Source of the DNA: Lampropedia aestuarii
Lineage (GTDB): Bacteria; Pseudomonadota; Gammaproteobacteria; Burkholderiales; Burkholderiaceae_C
Assembly: GCF_004803635.1 (NCBI RefSeq)
Contig: NZ_SSWX01000015.1
Span: 1 to 64,000 of the forward strand
Length of the DNA: 64,000 bases
Direction of reading: 5' to 3'
The position numbers and the translations under genes are program-made. A model generated the notes under the pieces. The model saw only the letters and a program-made list of their open reading frames with translations. It searched no databases and was not told the DNA's origin. Below, one piece after another: positions 14,258-22,701 of this stretch. How positions within the stretch are numbered: the first letter of the stretch is position 1; every line of letters starts with the position of its first letter.

Positions 14258-14560
14258 ATGACGATTTGGCAATTTCAGAACCCACCTGCGGTGCGCAGAC
14301 AGGCGCCGGAGAACCCCAAGCCGCTGGGCACCCTGAGTGCGACCGGGGCGACGGCTCAGGTGCTATTCATCCTCTCGGAGGCACCTCAGCGCTATTGGAG
14401 CTATCGGGAAATAGCCAAGCGATTGCCGCAGCCCAAGAGCCTGTCATGGGCGCTGAGGCATGCGCAGCTGCTGGGCTGGATAGAGCGCGCAGAAGATCAC
14501 AGATCCAGTCGCTATCTGCGCTATCGCATCACGGAGCTGGGTGCGCAAGTGTTCGGGTAG
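14258..14560 (+). CDS. Winged-helix phage protein
   Basis: 100 residues. LSEAPQRYWSYREIAKRLPQPKSLSWALRHAQLLGWIERAED then YLRYRITELG forms a clear winged helix-turn-helix. The ATG at 14258 is preferred over one at 14254 because AAGGG lies five bases upstream. Probably binds DNA; might be an early regulator. A protein-like sequence continues in the -1 frame right after its TAG, so a longer product through frameshifting, or a recent frameshift mutation, is possible. Confidence 0.75.
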   Translation: MTIWQFQNPPAVRRQAPENPKPLGTLSATGATAQVLFILSEAPQRYWSYREIAKRLPQPKSLSWALRHAQLLGWIERAEDHRSSRYLRYRITELGAQVFG

Positions 14561-14649
14561 ATCCGTACTTTGGTAACAAGCCAGCTTGGCCAGAGGTCGG
14601 AAAAGCCCCACCGCCTTTGCCGGCCAAGCATGCGGCCCCCAAGTTGACG

Positions 14650-14778
14650 ATGCCAAAGCCAGGTAGCCGCGGTGAGCGCGAGCAACTGAATGCTCTGGTG
14701 CAGCTGGTCGGTGCACGAGGTGGGTGCATTCAGCAATACCAAGATCGGCTTGCGGACTTGGGAGGCGTCAATGACTAA
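14650..14778 (+). CDS. Possible short protein or frameshifted extension of the winged-helix gene
   Basis: From the ATG at 14650 a 42-residue frame reads MPKPGSRGEREQLNALVQL and ends DRLADLGGVND, overlapping the next gene by eight bases. The same frame is protein-like further upstream, back to the end of the winged-helix gene (VDPYFGNKPAWPEVGKAPPP), but no start codon with a ribosome site exists there. Either it is expressed by -1 frameshifting at the GGGTAG end of the preceding gene, or the two were once one gene. Confidence 0.4.
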   Translation: MPKPGSRGEREQLNALVQLVGARGGCIQQYQDRLADLGGVND

Positions 14779-15121
14779 TACCAATCCAAGTTTTGCGCTG
14801 GGCCGCTTGAAAACGGGCCAGATGAATAAAACCGAGGCTGCTTATGGTGCTCATCTTGCGCTGCGGCAGCATGCTGGCGAAATCCATTGGCACAAATTCG
14901 AAGGCTTGAAGCTGCGCCTAGCCGACAACACGTTTTACACGCCAGATTTTGCGGTGATGGCTGCCGATGGAGTGATGGAGCTCCATGAGGTGAAAGGTTT
15001 CTGGCAAGACGACGCGCGGGCAAAGATCAAGATTGCTGCCGACATGTACCCGTTTCGGTTTATTGCGATCAAGGCAAAAACAAAGAAAGCCGGTGGCGGC
15101 TGGGAAGTGGAGGCGTTCTGA
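14771..15121 (+). CDS. DUF1064 family phage nuclease-like protein
   Basis: 116 residues from the ATG at 14771 (GGAGG upstream). Features of DUF1064: MNKTEAAYGAHLALRQHAGEI, then FEGLKLRLADNTFYTPDFAV and ELHEVKGFWQDDARAKIKIAA, i.e. a small PD-(D/E)XK-like fold with PDF, E-V-K. The family is widespread in phage replication regions and is predicted to be an endonuclease, perhaps resolving branched DNA in the manner of RusA; this is not proven. Coupled to the next gene by TGATG. Confidence 0.8.
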   Translation: MTNTNPSFALGRLKTGQMNKTEAAYGAHLALRQHAGEIHWHKFEGLKLRLADNTFYTPDFAVMAADGVMELHEVKGFWQDDARAKIKIAADMYPFRFIAIKAKTKKAGGGWEVEAF

Positions 15122-15642
15122 TGGCTGAAATTCAATTGGTGCGCATGCCAGGCGTTGAGTTGTCGGAGGCTGATCGGTTGGTAATGCGCCGCGGGATTTT
15201 TGAGCACATCGATGGCATTGGCGAGAGCAATCAAAAGAGCTGGAGACGCTGGTGGAATAGGGTGCTTCGATTAGAGCCCGGCGAAGTCATGGAAGTTAGG
15301 ACACATCAAGAGCGCCTTGGCTGGTATCACCGCAAACACATGGCCTTGGAGCAAGCAGTATTTCAGGCGCAAGAGCGGTTTGATGTGTTTAAAGGGTTTC
15401 GTGACTGGATTAAGGTCGGCGCCGGGCACTGCGACTGGTATCCAGGGCCCAAAGGTGGAGTGTTTCCCGTCCCTAAGACCATCAGCTACTCAAAGCTGGA
15501 GCAGGCCGACATGGAGCGATTTCACGATGAGGCGGTGGCTTTTCTGCGTACTGCGCATGCTGGCAAGACATTGTGGCCCCACCTGACGCCTGCTGCGCGC
15601 ATCGACATGATTGAAGTGATCCTGAGGGGGTTCAATGAGTAA
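15121..15642 (+). CDS. DUF1367 family phage protein
   Basis: 173 residues. The pattern GWYHRKHMALEQAVFQAQERF, FRDWIKVGAGHCDW, then FPVPKTISYSKLEQADMERF is characteristic of DUF1367, a family found in phage NinB-like/early-late regions. Function unknown. It follows the DUF1064 gene with shared bases and ends inside the start of a tiny membrane-protein gene. It lies in the region between replication and lysis/late control where lambda has its nin genes. Confidence 0.82.
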   Translation: MAEIQLVRMPGVELSEADRLVMRRGIFEHIDGIGESNQKSWRRWWNRVLRLEPGEVMEVRTHQERLGWYHRKHMALEQAVFQAQERFDVFKGFRDWIKVGAGHCDWYPGPKGGVFPVPKTISYSKLEQADMERFHDEAVAFLRTAHAGKTLWPHLTPAARIDMIEVILRGFNE

Positions 15643-15763
15643 GGTTGCGCGAACTGCATGTTTTGTGGTCCTGGCTGTCGCCGGAATGGTGGGGCTACAC
15701 ATAGGCGTTGAGTATTCAGGCTGGGTGTTGTTTGTCGCATTGATAGGGGCGCTTGGATCATGA
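15635..15763 (+). CDS. Tiny two-segment membrane protein
   Basis: 42 residues from the ATG at 15635: MSKVARTACFVVLAVAGMVG ... GWVLFVALIGALGS, two short hydrophobic segments. It overlaps DUF1367 by eight bases and the Ref-like gene by ATGA, and has GAGGGGG upstream, so the packing suggests a real gene. Its role is unknown. Confidence 0.55.
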   Translation: MSKVARTACFVVLAVAGMVGLHIGVEYSGWVLFVALIGALGS

Positions 15764-16053
15764 AGAAAAATGCAACACGCGCAGAGCGCGAATACATGGG
15801 CCGGGTGGCCGCGCTGGGCTGCTTTGTGTGCCGAACGATCGGCTACGGCGAGACGATGGCCGTCGTGCACCATGTTCGGGAAGGCTCAGGCATGGCGCAG
15901 CGGCCAAGCCACTTCCTGACCGTGCCGCTGTGCCCGCGCCATCACGACAACCACAGCAAAGACGGTATCCATGGCGGGCGTGAAGAGTGGAGGCGTCATG
16001 GCCTGGATGAGATGGATGCCCTAGCGGACACAATACAGCGTTTGGCGTCCTAG
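15760..16053 (+). CDS. Ref-like RecA-dependent nuclease
   Basis: 97 residues. The pattern CFVC (21-24), VVHHVREGSGMAQRPSH, PLCPRHHDN and GIHGGREEW agrees with the HNH/zinc nuclease domain of P1 Ref (recombination enhancement function), which cuts DNA within RecA D-loops. The P1 protein has an extra basic N-terminal arm that is missing here, so this is a core-only homologue. It would support recombination with the RecT/YqaJ pair. Confidence 0.78.
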   Translation: MKKNATRAEREYMGRVAALGCFVCRTIGYGETMAVVHHVREGSGMAQRPSHFLTVPLCPRHHDNHSKDGIHGGREEWRRHGLDEMDALADTIQRLAS

Positions 16054-16188
16054 GTGTGAATGTGGTTTGAGACTCAGACAGCGCCAAGGTCAAGCGCTGC
16101 TTTGTGATAAAGCTGGGAGACTACGCGGATGTTTGACGCGGTAGGCCAAAAGTTTGTGAGGTCAGAAGATGTGTTTCAAGTAGTAATT

Positions 16189-16217
16189 TTGACGGTGCTA
16201 GAATGCTGTGAAATGAT
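16189..16217 (+). promoter_or_regulatory. Probable promoter of the RelA/SpoT-domain gene
   Basis: -35 TTGACG (16189-16194), 17-base spacer, -10 AATGAT (16212-16217, four of six). The 200 bases between the Ref-like gene and the RelA/SpoT-domain gene become AT-rich here, which suggests the promoter travels with the cargo gene. No antiterminator Q gene or terminator is visible in the gap. Confidence 0.4.
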
Positions 16218-16253
16218 TTAAGTGCTTACAAAATTTCTGTTTGAAGGAAAGAT

Positions 16254-17456
16254 ATGGAAAAAGAGTTATATGATTTTCTTGCCTCGTCAAATATTTCTCA
16301 CGAAGTTTGGGTGAAGAGTGGCTGTGATTTATCTGAAATGATGGAGATTAAGAAAGATCATGCTGACAATATTTCTAGGCTCTCGCAAAGTGCTGCGATG
16401 TATGCTGCATTAATTCAGAAAATAGAAGGAGTGCATTCCGTAAGATGGAGGGTCAAAGATCCGTCTCATCTTATTGAGAAGATCATAAGAAAGAAGGCGT
16501 CCGATGCTGATTTCAAGGATGAAGATGACTCTGAGCCTTCTAAATATAAAAATTTAAATATCAATAATTATCATGAAATAATTACTGATTTGATTGGAAT
16601 TCGAGCGCTGCATTTATTTAAGGATGATTGCTTTAATATTAATGATGAAATATCTAGATTGTGGGAGAAGGCAGAGAGTCCGGTTGCTTATGTTAGAAGC
16701 GGAGACTCTGACTCTATAATAGATAAGTATAAATTTCATGGTTTAGATGTAAAAGATCATCCAGCTGGGTATCGATCTGTGCATCATGTTGTTAAGGCGA
16801 GGCCATTAAATAGAGATATTTACTTTGAAATTCAGATTCGTACGATTTTTGAAGAAGGATGGAGTGAGATCGATCATAAGGTGCGCTATCCAAATTTCTC
16901 GAATGATCAGCAAATTATGTATTTTTTGGGAATATTTAATCGTTTGGCTGGGAGTGCCGACGAAATGGGGGGCTTTGTTAAGGATTTAGTGGCGACAAAC
17001 GAAGCCTATGAAAAAAAGATAGTGATAGCTGAAGAGTCAAGAGATAATAGTTTCAAGGAAATTGACCGACTTTTGGGAGAGCTTTCTCAAATGGAAAGCC
17101 AAGATGGAGAATCAAAAAAATTAATAGCTTCTCTTCAGCGTGAATTATCTGGATTGAAGGAAGTGGGTGTTGATCCTGCAGTGGATGTGGTAGGCGATGA
17201 TGCAGTTAATTCGGCGCCAAGACGTGGTTTGGCGATTCATGATATTGATTTAAGCAAGCGAAGCGCTGAAAATTCTAGTGATTTTTGGTTGAGGGTGATG
17301 GAGATGAGCGCTGCTGCGGCATTGACTGATGATCATGCATTGTCGAAGATTAGGGGCGTGCGTGCGAATAATAAAGCAACGGGTAAGTGGCTGGATTATT
17401 TTAATCAAAAAAATTTTAAAGCGAACAGTAAGCCCGACACTAAAGATGACGAGTGA
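16254..17456 (+). CDS. RelA/SpoT-domain nucleotide synthetase, prophage cargo gene
   Basis: 400 residues, visibly AT-rich against its neighbours. Residues about 50-230 are a RelA/SpoT synthetase domain with its key motifs intact: RWRVKDPSHLIEK (64-76), DLIGIR (112-117, metal-binding Asp), GYRSVHH (172-178, stacking Tyr) and EIQIRTIFEEGWSEIDHK (192-209, catalytic Glu). No HD hydrolase domain is present. Residues 240-305 form a coiled coil (EEIDRLLGELSQ-like), then a distinct C-terminal domain. GGAAAG precedes the ATG. Known toxic small alarmone synthetases make (p)ppApp or modify tRNA, and prophage CapRel proteins sense phage capsid; this gene fits that class by domain and position, but its C-terminal half is not recognisably CapRel. 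A standalone alarmone synthetase is the alternative. Confidence 0.85.
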   Translation: MEKELYDFLASSNISHEVWVKSGCDLSEMMEIKKDHADNISRLSQSAAMYAALIQKIEGVHSVRWRVKDPSHLIEKIIRKKASDADFKDEDDSEPSKYKNLNINNYHEIITDLIGIRALHLFKDDCFNINDEISRLWEKAESPVAYVRSGDSDSIIDKYKFHGLDVKDHPAGYRSVHHVVKARPLNRDIYFEIQIRTIFEEGWSEIDHKVRYPNFSNDQQIMYFLGIFNRLAGSADEMGGFVKDLVATNEAYEKKIVIAEESRDNSFKEIDRLLGELSQMESQDGESKKLIASLQRELSGLKEVGVDPAVDVVGDDAVNSAPRRGLAIHDIDLSKRSAENSSDFWLRVMEMSAAAALTDDHALSKIRGVRANNKATGKWLDYFNQKNFKANSKPDTKDDE

Positions 17457-17585
17457 CGTTGAAAATAACTTGCACTTGTTAGTCTGAAAAATTGAGAGGG
17501 GTGCATCTAGATTTGATGTTAGCCCTTCTACACAATTCCTTTGCTCGATGCTTGACTGCCGTTCCAATCATTGCCCAATGTGGAA

Positions 17586-18248
17586 ATGACGGATAAAGCC
17601 AAACAAACACCCGACTGGGAACGCATTGAGCTCGACTATCGGGCGGGCGTCAAAACACTGCGCCAGATTGCAGAGGAAAACGGCGTCTCGCACCCGGCAA
17701 TCACGAAGCGCGCTAAGCGTGATGGCTGGAGCCGAGACCTGTCTGTGAAGATTCAGGCGAAGGCCGACGAGCTGGTAACCAAGAGCATGGTTACCAAGGC
17801 GGTTACCGTGGAAACCAAAATCGCAGAACGCGAGCTGGTAGAGGCCAATGCGCTGACAATTGCCAACGTTCGGCTGGCACACCGAAGGGACATCCACAGA
17901 GCCAGACGCCTGACCAATGCATTGCTTGATGAGCTGGAGCAGGAAACTGATCCAGAGACGCTGCAGGCATTGCGCGGGCTTGGTGAGATGCTGCGCAATC
18001 CGGATGAGCGCGGCAATGACAAGCTCAACGACATCTACCAGGCAATCATCAGTTTGCCCGAGCGGTCCAAGACTATGAAGGTGCTGGCCGAGAGTTTGCA
18101 GAAGCTGGTGGATATGGAGCGCACGGCATTCAGCATGGATGCAATCACCGGCGGCGACGTGCAAGGCTTAGCCCAGGCGACTCGTGCGCTGCTGGGCAAG
18201 GTGGTTGGTGCAGGCGGCGTGAGCATGGCAGATGGCGAAGCGGATTGA
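17586..18248 (+). CDS. Terminase small subunit
   Basis: 220 residues from the ATG at 17586; TTG at 17571 is a possible alternative and neither has a good ribosome site. An N-terminal helix-turn-helix (YRAGVKTLRQIAEENGVSHPAITKRAKRDGW) is followed by long helices, the usual layout of a DNA-recognition subunit that brings phage DNA to the large terminase. The large-subunit gene follows with a 17-base overlap. The repeated motif CCGTTCCAATCATT lies immediately upstream and may mark the late promoter. Confidence 0.82.
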   Translation: MTDKAKQTPDWERIELDYRAGVKTLRQIAEENGVSHPAITKRAKRDGWSRDLSVKIQAKADELVTKSMVTKAVTVETKIAERELVEANALTIANVRLAHRRDIHRARRLTNALLDELEQETDPETLQALRGLGEMLRNPDERGNDKLNDIYQAIISLPERSKTMKVLAESLQKLVDMERTAFSMDAITGGDVQGLAQATRALLGKVVGAGGVSMADGEAD

Positions 18249-19845
18249 TCCCTCTAAGCTAAGTGACGCAGAGGCGCTGGAGCTTTACCGTGATCCAGCC
18301 TGGCGGCTCTCGCACCTCTACAAAATCGTAGCCAAGGGTGATGGTGAGGGCGGCGAGGGCTCGCTGGTGGTCACCTTTAAGCCAAATCGAGCGCAGCGGC
18401 GCTTGCTGGCGCGGCTGCACAGCCGCAATGTGATTCTCAAGGCTCGGCAGCTGGGCTTCTCCACGCTGGTCTGCATCCTTTGGCTTGATACGGCGCTATT
18501 TTCTGAAGACCCCATGGCGTGCGCCATCGTTGCGCAGGACCGTGACACGGCCGGCAAGCTGTTCGCCAAGGTGATATTTGCCTACGACCGACTGCCAGAT
18601 GCGCTCAAGGCGCAATTCCCAATCGTCAAGCGCACGGCAGAGGAAGTGCAGTTTGGGCATAACGGTGCCAGTGTGCGTGTGGCAACTTCGGCGCGGGGCG
18701 GCACGATTCACCGTCTGCACGTCTCTGAAATGGGCAAGATCGGCGCAAAGTACCCGCAAAAGGCCAAAGAGATCGTGACCGGCTCCATTCCAGCCGTGCC
18801 ATTGACGGGCATCGTCATCGTGGAGTCCACGGCAGAGGGGGAATCGGGGCGCTATTACGAAATGGTCAAGGCTGCAGGAGAGCTGCAGGCCAGTGGCAGG
18901 CCATTGACGGCGCGTGATTATCGGCTGCACTTCTTTGCCTGGTGGGAGCAGCCAGAGTATCGAATGGACCCGGATGGAGTGCTGCTGACGCAAGAGGATG
19001 AGCAGTATTTCAGAGACGTAGAAGGGCGCTGCGGCATTGCGCTTGAAGCCAGCCAAAAGGCTTGGTATGTGGCCACGCTGCGCAGCGCAGACATTGCTGG
19101 CGAGCGGCCGCTGATGTGGCAGGAGTATCCCAGCTATGCGGATGAACCGTTTAAGGTACCGCAAGAGGGGTGCTATTACTCGGTACAGTTGATGGCGGCG
19201 CGCAGAGAGGGGCGCGTGCTCCCAATACTGCCAATCGAGCCTGGTGTGCCGGTCAATTCCTTCTGGGACATTGGCAGCAACGACAACACCGTCATTTGGT
19301 TGCACCAGCAGGTGGGGCCAGAAGATCGCTTTGTTCGCTTTCACAAGTCAAGTGGTGAGCCACCAGCGCACTATGCCAAGTGGCTGCAAGAGCAGGGCGT
19401 GGTGTTTGGCGCTCATTATCTGCCGCACGATGCGGAGCAAAAGCGCCAAGGCACAGACCCCCAGCGCAACAAGTCTTTCCGGGAAATGATGGAAGAGTTA
19501 ATGCCTGGCCAGCGCTTTGAAACCGTAGACCGCATTCCTCGTGTCCTGGATGGCATTCAATCCACACGTATAGCGCTGGCAAGCTGCTGGTTTGATGAGG
19601 CGCACTGCAGCGAAGGCCTCAAGGACTTGGGCACATACCGCAAAGAATGGGATGAGCGGCGCGGCACATGGAAAGACACGCCGTTTCACGGTCCAGACTC
19701 GGATGCGGCTGACGCATTCCGGCAATTCGCACAGGCCAAAGCCATGGGAATGATCAAAGGCTTTGTGGGTTCGGCAAGTGGCGGCTACGTGCGTAGGGCT
19801 AAGCCGGGTGTGCTGCGCAGGCGCGGCGGCCCCATGTCCGTCTAG
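18232..19845 (+). CDS. terL: Terminase large subunit
   Basis: 537 residues. ATPase domain with a Walker A variant KARQLGFST (70-78) and Walker B IVIVEST (194-200, Glu198); C-terminal RNase-H-like nuclease with acidic residues in FWDIGSND (Asp346), LPHDAEQ (Asp400) and PDSDAADAFR (491-494). It translocates DNA into the procapsid through the portal and cuts the packaged end. Coupled to the small subunit gene upstream. Length and motifs are complete. Confidence 0.92.
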   Translation: MAKRIDPSKLSDAEALELYRDPAWRLSHLYKIVAKGDGEGGEGSLVVTFKPNRAQRRLLARLHSRNVILKARQLGFSTLVCILWLDTALFSEDPMACAIVAQDRDTAGKLFAKVIFAYDRLPDALKAQFPIVKRTAEEVQFGHNGASVRVATSARGGTIHRLHVSEMGKIGAKYPQKAKEIVTGSIPAVPLTGIVIVESTAEGESGRYYEMVKAAGELQASGRPLTARDYRLHFFAWWEQPEYRMDPDGVLLTQEDEQYFRDVEGRCGIALEASQKAWYVATLRSADIAGERPLMWQEYPSYADEPFKVPQEGCYYSVQLMAARREGRVLPILPIEPGVPVNSFWDIGSNDNTVIWLHQQVGPEDRFVRFHKSSGEPPAHYAKWLQEQGVVFGAHYLPHDAEQKRQGTDPQRNKSFREMMEELMPGQRFETVDRIPRVLDGIQSTRIALASCWFDEAHCSEGLKDLGTYRKEWDERRGTWKDTPFHGPDSDAADAFRQFAQAKAMGMIKGFVGSASGGYVRRAKPGVLRRRGGPMSV

Positions 19846-19898
19846 ATCCGTCCGATCCAATCATGCGAAAACCTCTGCTATTGCAATCAGGGGTAACG

Positions 19899-20309
19899 AT
19901 GGGCATTTCGATCAACACTAAGCGAGCACACAAGGTACGGCACTTAGGTGACCTGACCGTGATTTTGACGTGGGTCAACGATGAGCGCGCGCTGGTGCTG
20001 CTGCCAACGCACAGGCCTGGAGCGCCCTGGTACATCGTGATGGACAGCGCTGCATGGCAATACGACGACATGGCCTATCTTGCCCGTGCATCAATCAAAG
20101 CGGCCGAAGTGCTGGGCATGCAAGGCAGCGAAACAAAGATCGGTTCAATCCTGCATGACCACCTTGGCGACCTGGTGACCATGCCCAGCGCGCCGCCGGT
20201 GGAAAAGACCAAAACCACGTTTGGCGAAATGCGCGCCATGGCCGATGGCCAATTGATCGGCGGTGAAGAGATCCGCATGGATCGCGCAGAGGGTCCAGTC
20301 TATGGATGA
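19899..20309 (+). CDS. Phage protein between terminase and portal, unknown
   Basis: 136 residues from the ATG at 19899, which has AGGGG upstream. The first half (ISINTKRAHKVRHLGDLTVILTWVNDERALVLLP) looks beta-rich; the second half is helical. It overlaps the portal gene by eight bases. Such small genes between terL and portal are common in this phage type; function unknown. One copy of the CGATCCAATCATG repeat lies just upstream. Confidence 0.65.
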   Translation: MGISINTKRAHKVRHLGDLTVILTWVNDERALVLLPTHRPGAPWYIVMDSAAWQYDDMAYLARASIKAAEVLGMQGSETKIGSILHDHLGDLVTMPSAPPVEKTKTTFGEMRAMADGQLIGGEEIRMDRAEGPVYG

Positions 20310-22701
20310 TGTGCGCACCAATCACCGGGTGGCTGGCGATTCTCTCTTTGATGACGAGTCCTTAGAGGGCGCCAAGCCCGGCAGCCCCCTCGATAGCGAC
20401 GAATCCCGTGCGCTTTTGCGGCAGTTGCTGGCGTGGCTGTATGACGAGCGTGAGTTGCAGGCCGAGAACCGTCTAGACATGGCCATTGATGCCGACATGT
20501 ACGACGGCATGCAGTGGCGGCCAGAAGATGCGGCAGAAGTTGAGCAGCGCGGGCAGATGCCGCTGGTGTTCAATGAACTGGCCCCGATGATCGACTGGAT
20601 GATTGGCACAGAACGCCGCAGCCGCGTGGATGCCAAAGTTCTGCCGCGCTCCGAAGACGCGGTGAAGATGGCCGACATCAAGACCAAGGTCATGAAGTAC
20701 ATGAGCGACGTGAACCGCGCTGTGTTTGTGCGTTCACAGGCTTTTGCTGAATCAGTCAAGTCTGGCTTGTCGTGGATCGATGACGGTGTACGCGACGATC
20801 CGACCAAAGAAAAACTCTACAAAACCCACGAGTCATGGCGCAATGTGCTGCACGACTCGCGCGCTGTGCGCAGCATGGACTTGAGCGGCTGCCGCTATGT
20901 CTTTCGTTGGCGTGATATCGACTTAGATGTGGCGCAAGCCATGTTTCCTGAGCGGGCTCGGTTGCTGGAAGAGGCGGCCATGGATTATTCCGCACTGGCT
21001 ACTGAGGATGAATCCCTTGATGGCTGGGGTGGGCCAATGGCTAGCCATATGGCAGAGACGCGCGCCATGATTCGGCGCGGCGGCACGGGCTCAATGATTG
21101 CGGGACCAGGCGGGCAAAGCCAAGCGCGGCGCGTTGTGCGCATCTATGAGTGCCAGTATCGCAAGCCTGAGCAGTCGCGCATCGTGGAGTCAGGGCCATT
21201 CCGTGGCTCCATCCTGTCTGAATTTGACCCAATTGTCCAAGCCATCATGGAGCAGGACCAATCACTGGGCATCGTGGATAAGGTGGCTATGCGCATGCAT
21301 GTGGCGGTGTTTGTGCCTGGCGGCATGCTGGCTAAGGGGCCAGCACCGTGGCGGCACAATGATTTCAGCCTGACACCAGTGTGGTGCTTTCGCCGCTCGC
21401 GTGATGGCGCGCCTTATGGGCTTGTGCGCCGTGTGCGTGATCTGCAGCTGGATTTGAACAAGCGTGCCAGCAAAGCCAACTTCCTAATCAACAGCAACCA
21501 AATCATCGCAGAAGAGGGTGCAACGGACGATTGGGACAATTTGCGCGACGAGGCGAATCGGCCGGATGGGGTGCTCATTAAGAAGCGCGGCACTGAGCTC
21601 ACAATTCGCCGCGACTCTGAGCAGGTCGCCGGCCAAGTGCAGATGATGCAGTACAACGCCGCTGCGATCCAAAAAACTGGTGGTGTGGCTGACGAAAACC
21701 TTGGTCGCCAAACCAATGCAGTGTCAGGCGAGGCAATCAAGGCGCGGCAGCTGCAAGGCTCCGTGGTAACGACTGAGCCATTTGACAACCTGCGCCTGGC
21801 CACCCAGCTATCCGGCAGCAAAGAACTGTCATTGATCGAGCAGTTTGTCACCGAAGAAAAGGTGATTCGCCTTGTTGGCGAGAAAAACCGCATTGACTGG
21901 CAGAGGATCAACCAAGTTGAAGTGGATGCCACTGGACAAGTACGCGTGCTGGATGACATTACCGCGAGCATGGCCGACTTTGTGGTGTCTGAGCAAGACT
22001 ATGCCGGCACGCTGCGTCAGGTGATGTTTGACAGTATCAATGCATTGGCCATGAAGGTTGCGCCCGAACTGGGTCTGCGCTTGATGACCATGGCCTTTGA
22101 ATACTCCGATTTGCCCAATAAGGATGAGATCGCCAATGCATTCAGGCAAATCACTGGCGATAAAGATCCAGATCAAGAACTGAGCGAAGAAGAAGTGCAG
22201 CAACAGGCCGAGCAGGCCCAGCAGCAAGCCGAGGCGATGGAAATGCAGCGCCAAGATGCCAAGCTGGCACTGGAAGAGCGGCAAGCCAGAGTGCGCGAGA
22301 TCAATGCACGCGCCTCGGAGCTTGAGGTAAAAGCCCAGCAGGCGATGCAAGCGGGCCAGGTGACTGGCGAGCAGGCTGGCGCGGTTGAGAGCGAGGCATT
22401 GCGTGCTCGTGCCCAGGCGCAAGACGAGATTGAGCGGCTCTCCATGCAGTTGGCGCAAAGCCAAGGCGAGATTGCCCGCCTCAAGGCGCAAGCCGCAGGC
22501 GAAACGGAGCGTGCCCGCATCGATGCCGAGGCCAAGGTGCGTGTAGCCCAAATCAATGCTGGTACGGACACGAAACTGGCCAATATCACCAAACGCCTTG
22601 ATGCACTCGCAAGCGACTTTGCGCAGGCGCAGCGCACAACCCCAATTCAAAACCAAGCGGCCACGGAGCCGCAGCAACCACCACAGGAGTCTCGGGTATG
22701 A
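20302..22701 (+). CDS. Portal protein, P22-like, with long helical tail
   Basis: 799 residues from the ATG at 20302 (GAGGG upstream). The segment QWRPEDAAEVEQRGQMPLVFNELAPMIDWMIGTERRSR, the DDWDNLRDEANRPDGVLIKK region and the AVSGEAIKARQLQG stretch are typical of P22-type portals. About residues 630-780 are a long Gln/Ala/Glu coiled coil, like the P22 barrel that forms an internal tube. Twelve copies form the DNA channel at one capsid vertex and dock terminase and connectors. The scaffold gene overlaps by ATGA. Confidence 0.9.
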   Translation: MDDVRTNHRVAGDSLFDDESLEGAKPGSPLDSDESRALLRQLLAWLYDERELQAENRLDMAIDADMYDGMQWRPEDAAEVEQRGQMPLVFNELAPMIDWMIGTERRSRVDAKVLPRSEDAVKMADIKTKVMKYMSDVNRAVFVRSQAFAESVKSGLSWIDDGVRDDPTKEKLYKTHESWRNVLHDSRAVRSMDLSGCRYVFRWRDIDLDVAQAMFPERARLLEEAAMDYSALATEDESLDGWGGPMASHMAETRAMIRRGGTGSMIAGPGGQSQARRVVRIYECQYRKPEQSRIVESGPFRGSILSEFDPIVQAIMEQDQSLGIVDKVAMRMHVAVFVPGGMLAKGPAPWRHNDFSLTPVWCFRRSRDGAPYGLVRRVRDLQLDLNKRASKANFLINSNQIIAEEGATDDWDNLRDEANRPDGVLIKKRGTELTIRRDSEQVAGQVQMMQYNAAAIQKTGGVADENLGRQTNAVSGEAIKARQLQGSVVTTEPFDNLRLATQLSGSKELSLIEQFVTEEKVIRLVGEKNRIDWQRINQVEVDATGQVRVLDDITASMADFVVSEQDYAGTLRQVMFDSINALAMKVAPELGLRLMTMAFEYSDLPNKDEIANAFRQITGDKDPDQELSEEEVQQQAEQAQQQAEAMEMQRQDAKLALEERQARVREINARASELEVKAQQAMQAGQVTGEQAGAVESEALRARAQAQDEIERLSMQLAQSQGEIARLKAQAAGETERARIDAEAKVRVAQINAGTDTKLANITKRLDALASDFAQAQRTTPIQNQAATEPQQPPQESRV

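Noticed and set aside
14254-14778. Single 174-residue frame starting at the ATG 14254
   Set aside because: Its first 100 residues are the out-of-frame shadow of the winged-helix gene; only the tail is protein-like.
16054-16188. Possible Q-like antiterminator or tRNA between the Ref-like and RelA/SpoT genes
   Set aside because: The gap is only 200 bases and holds no open frame or tRNA fold.
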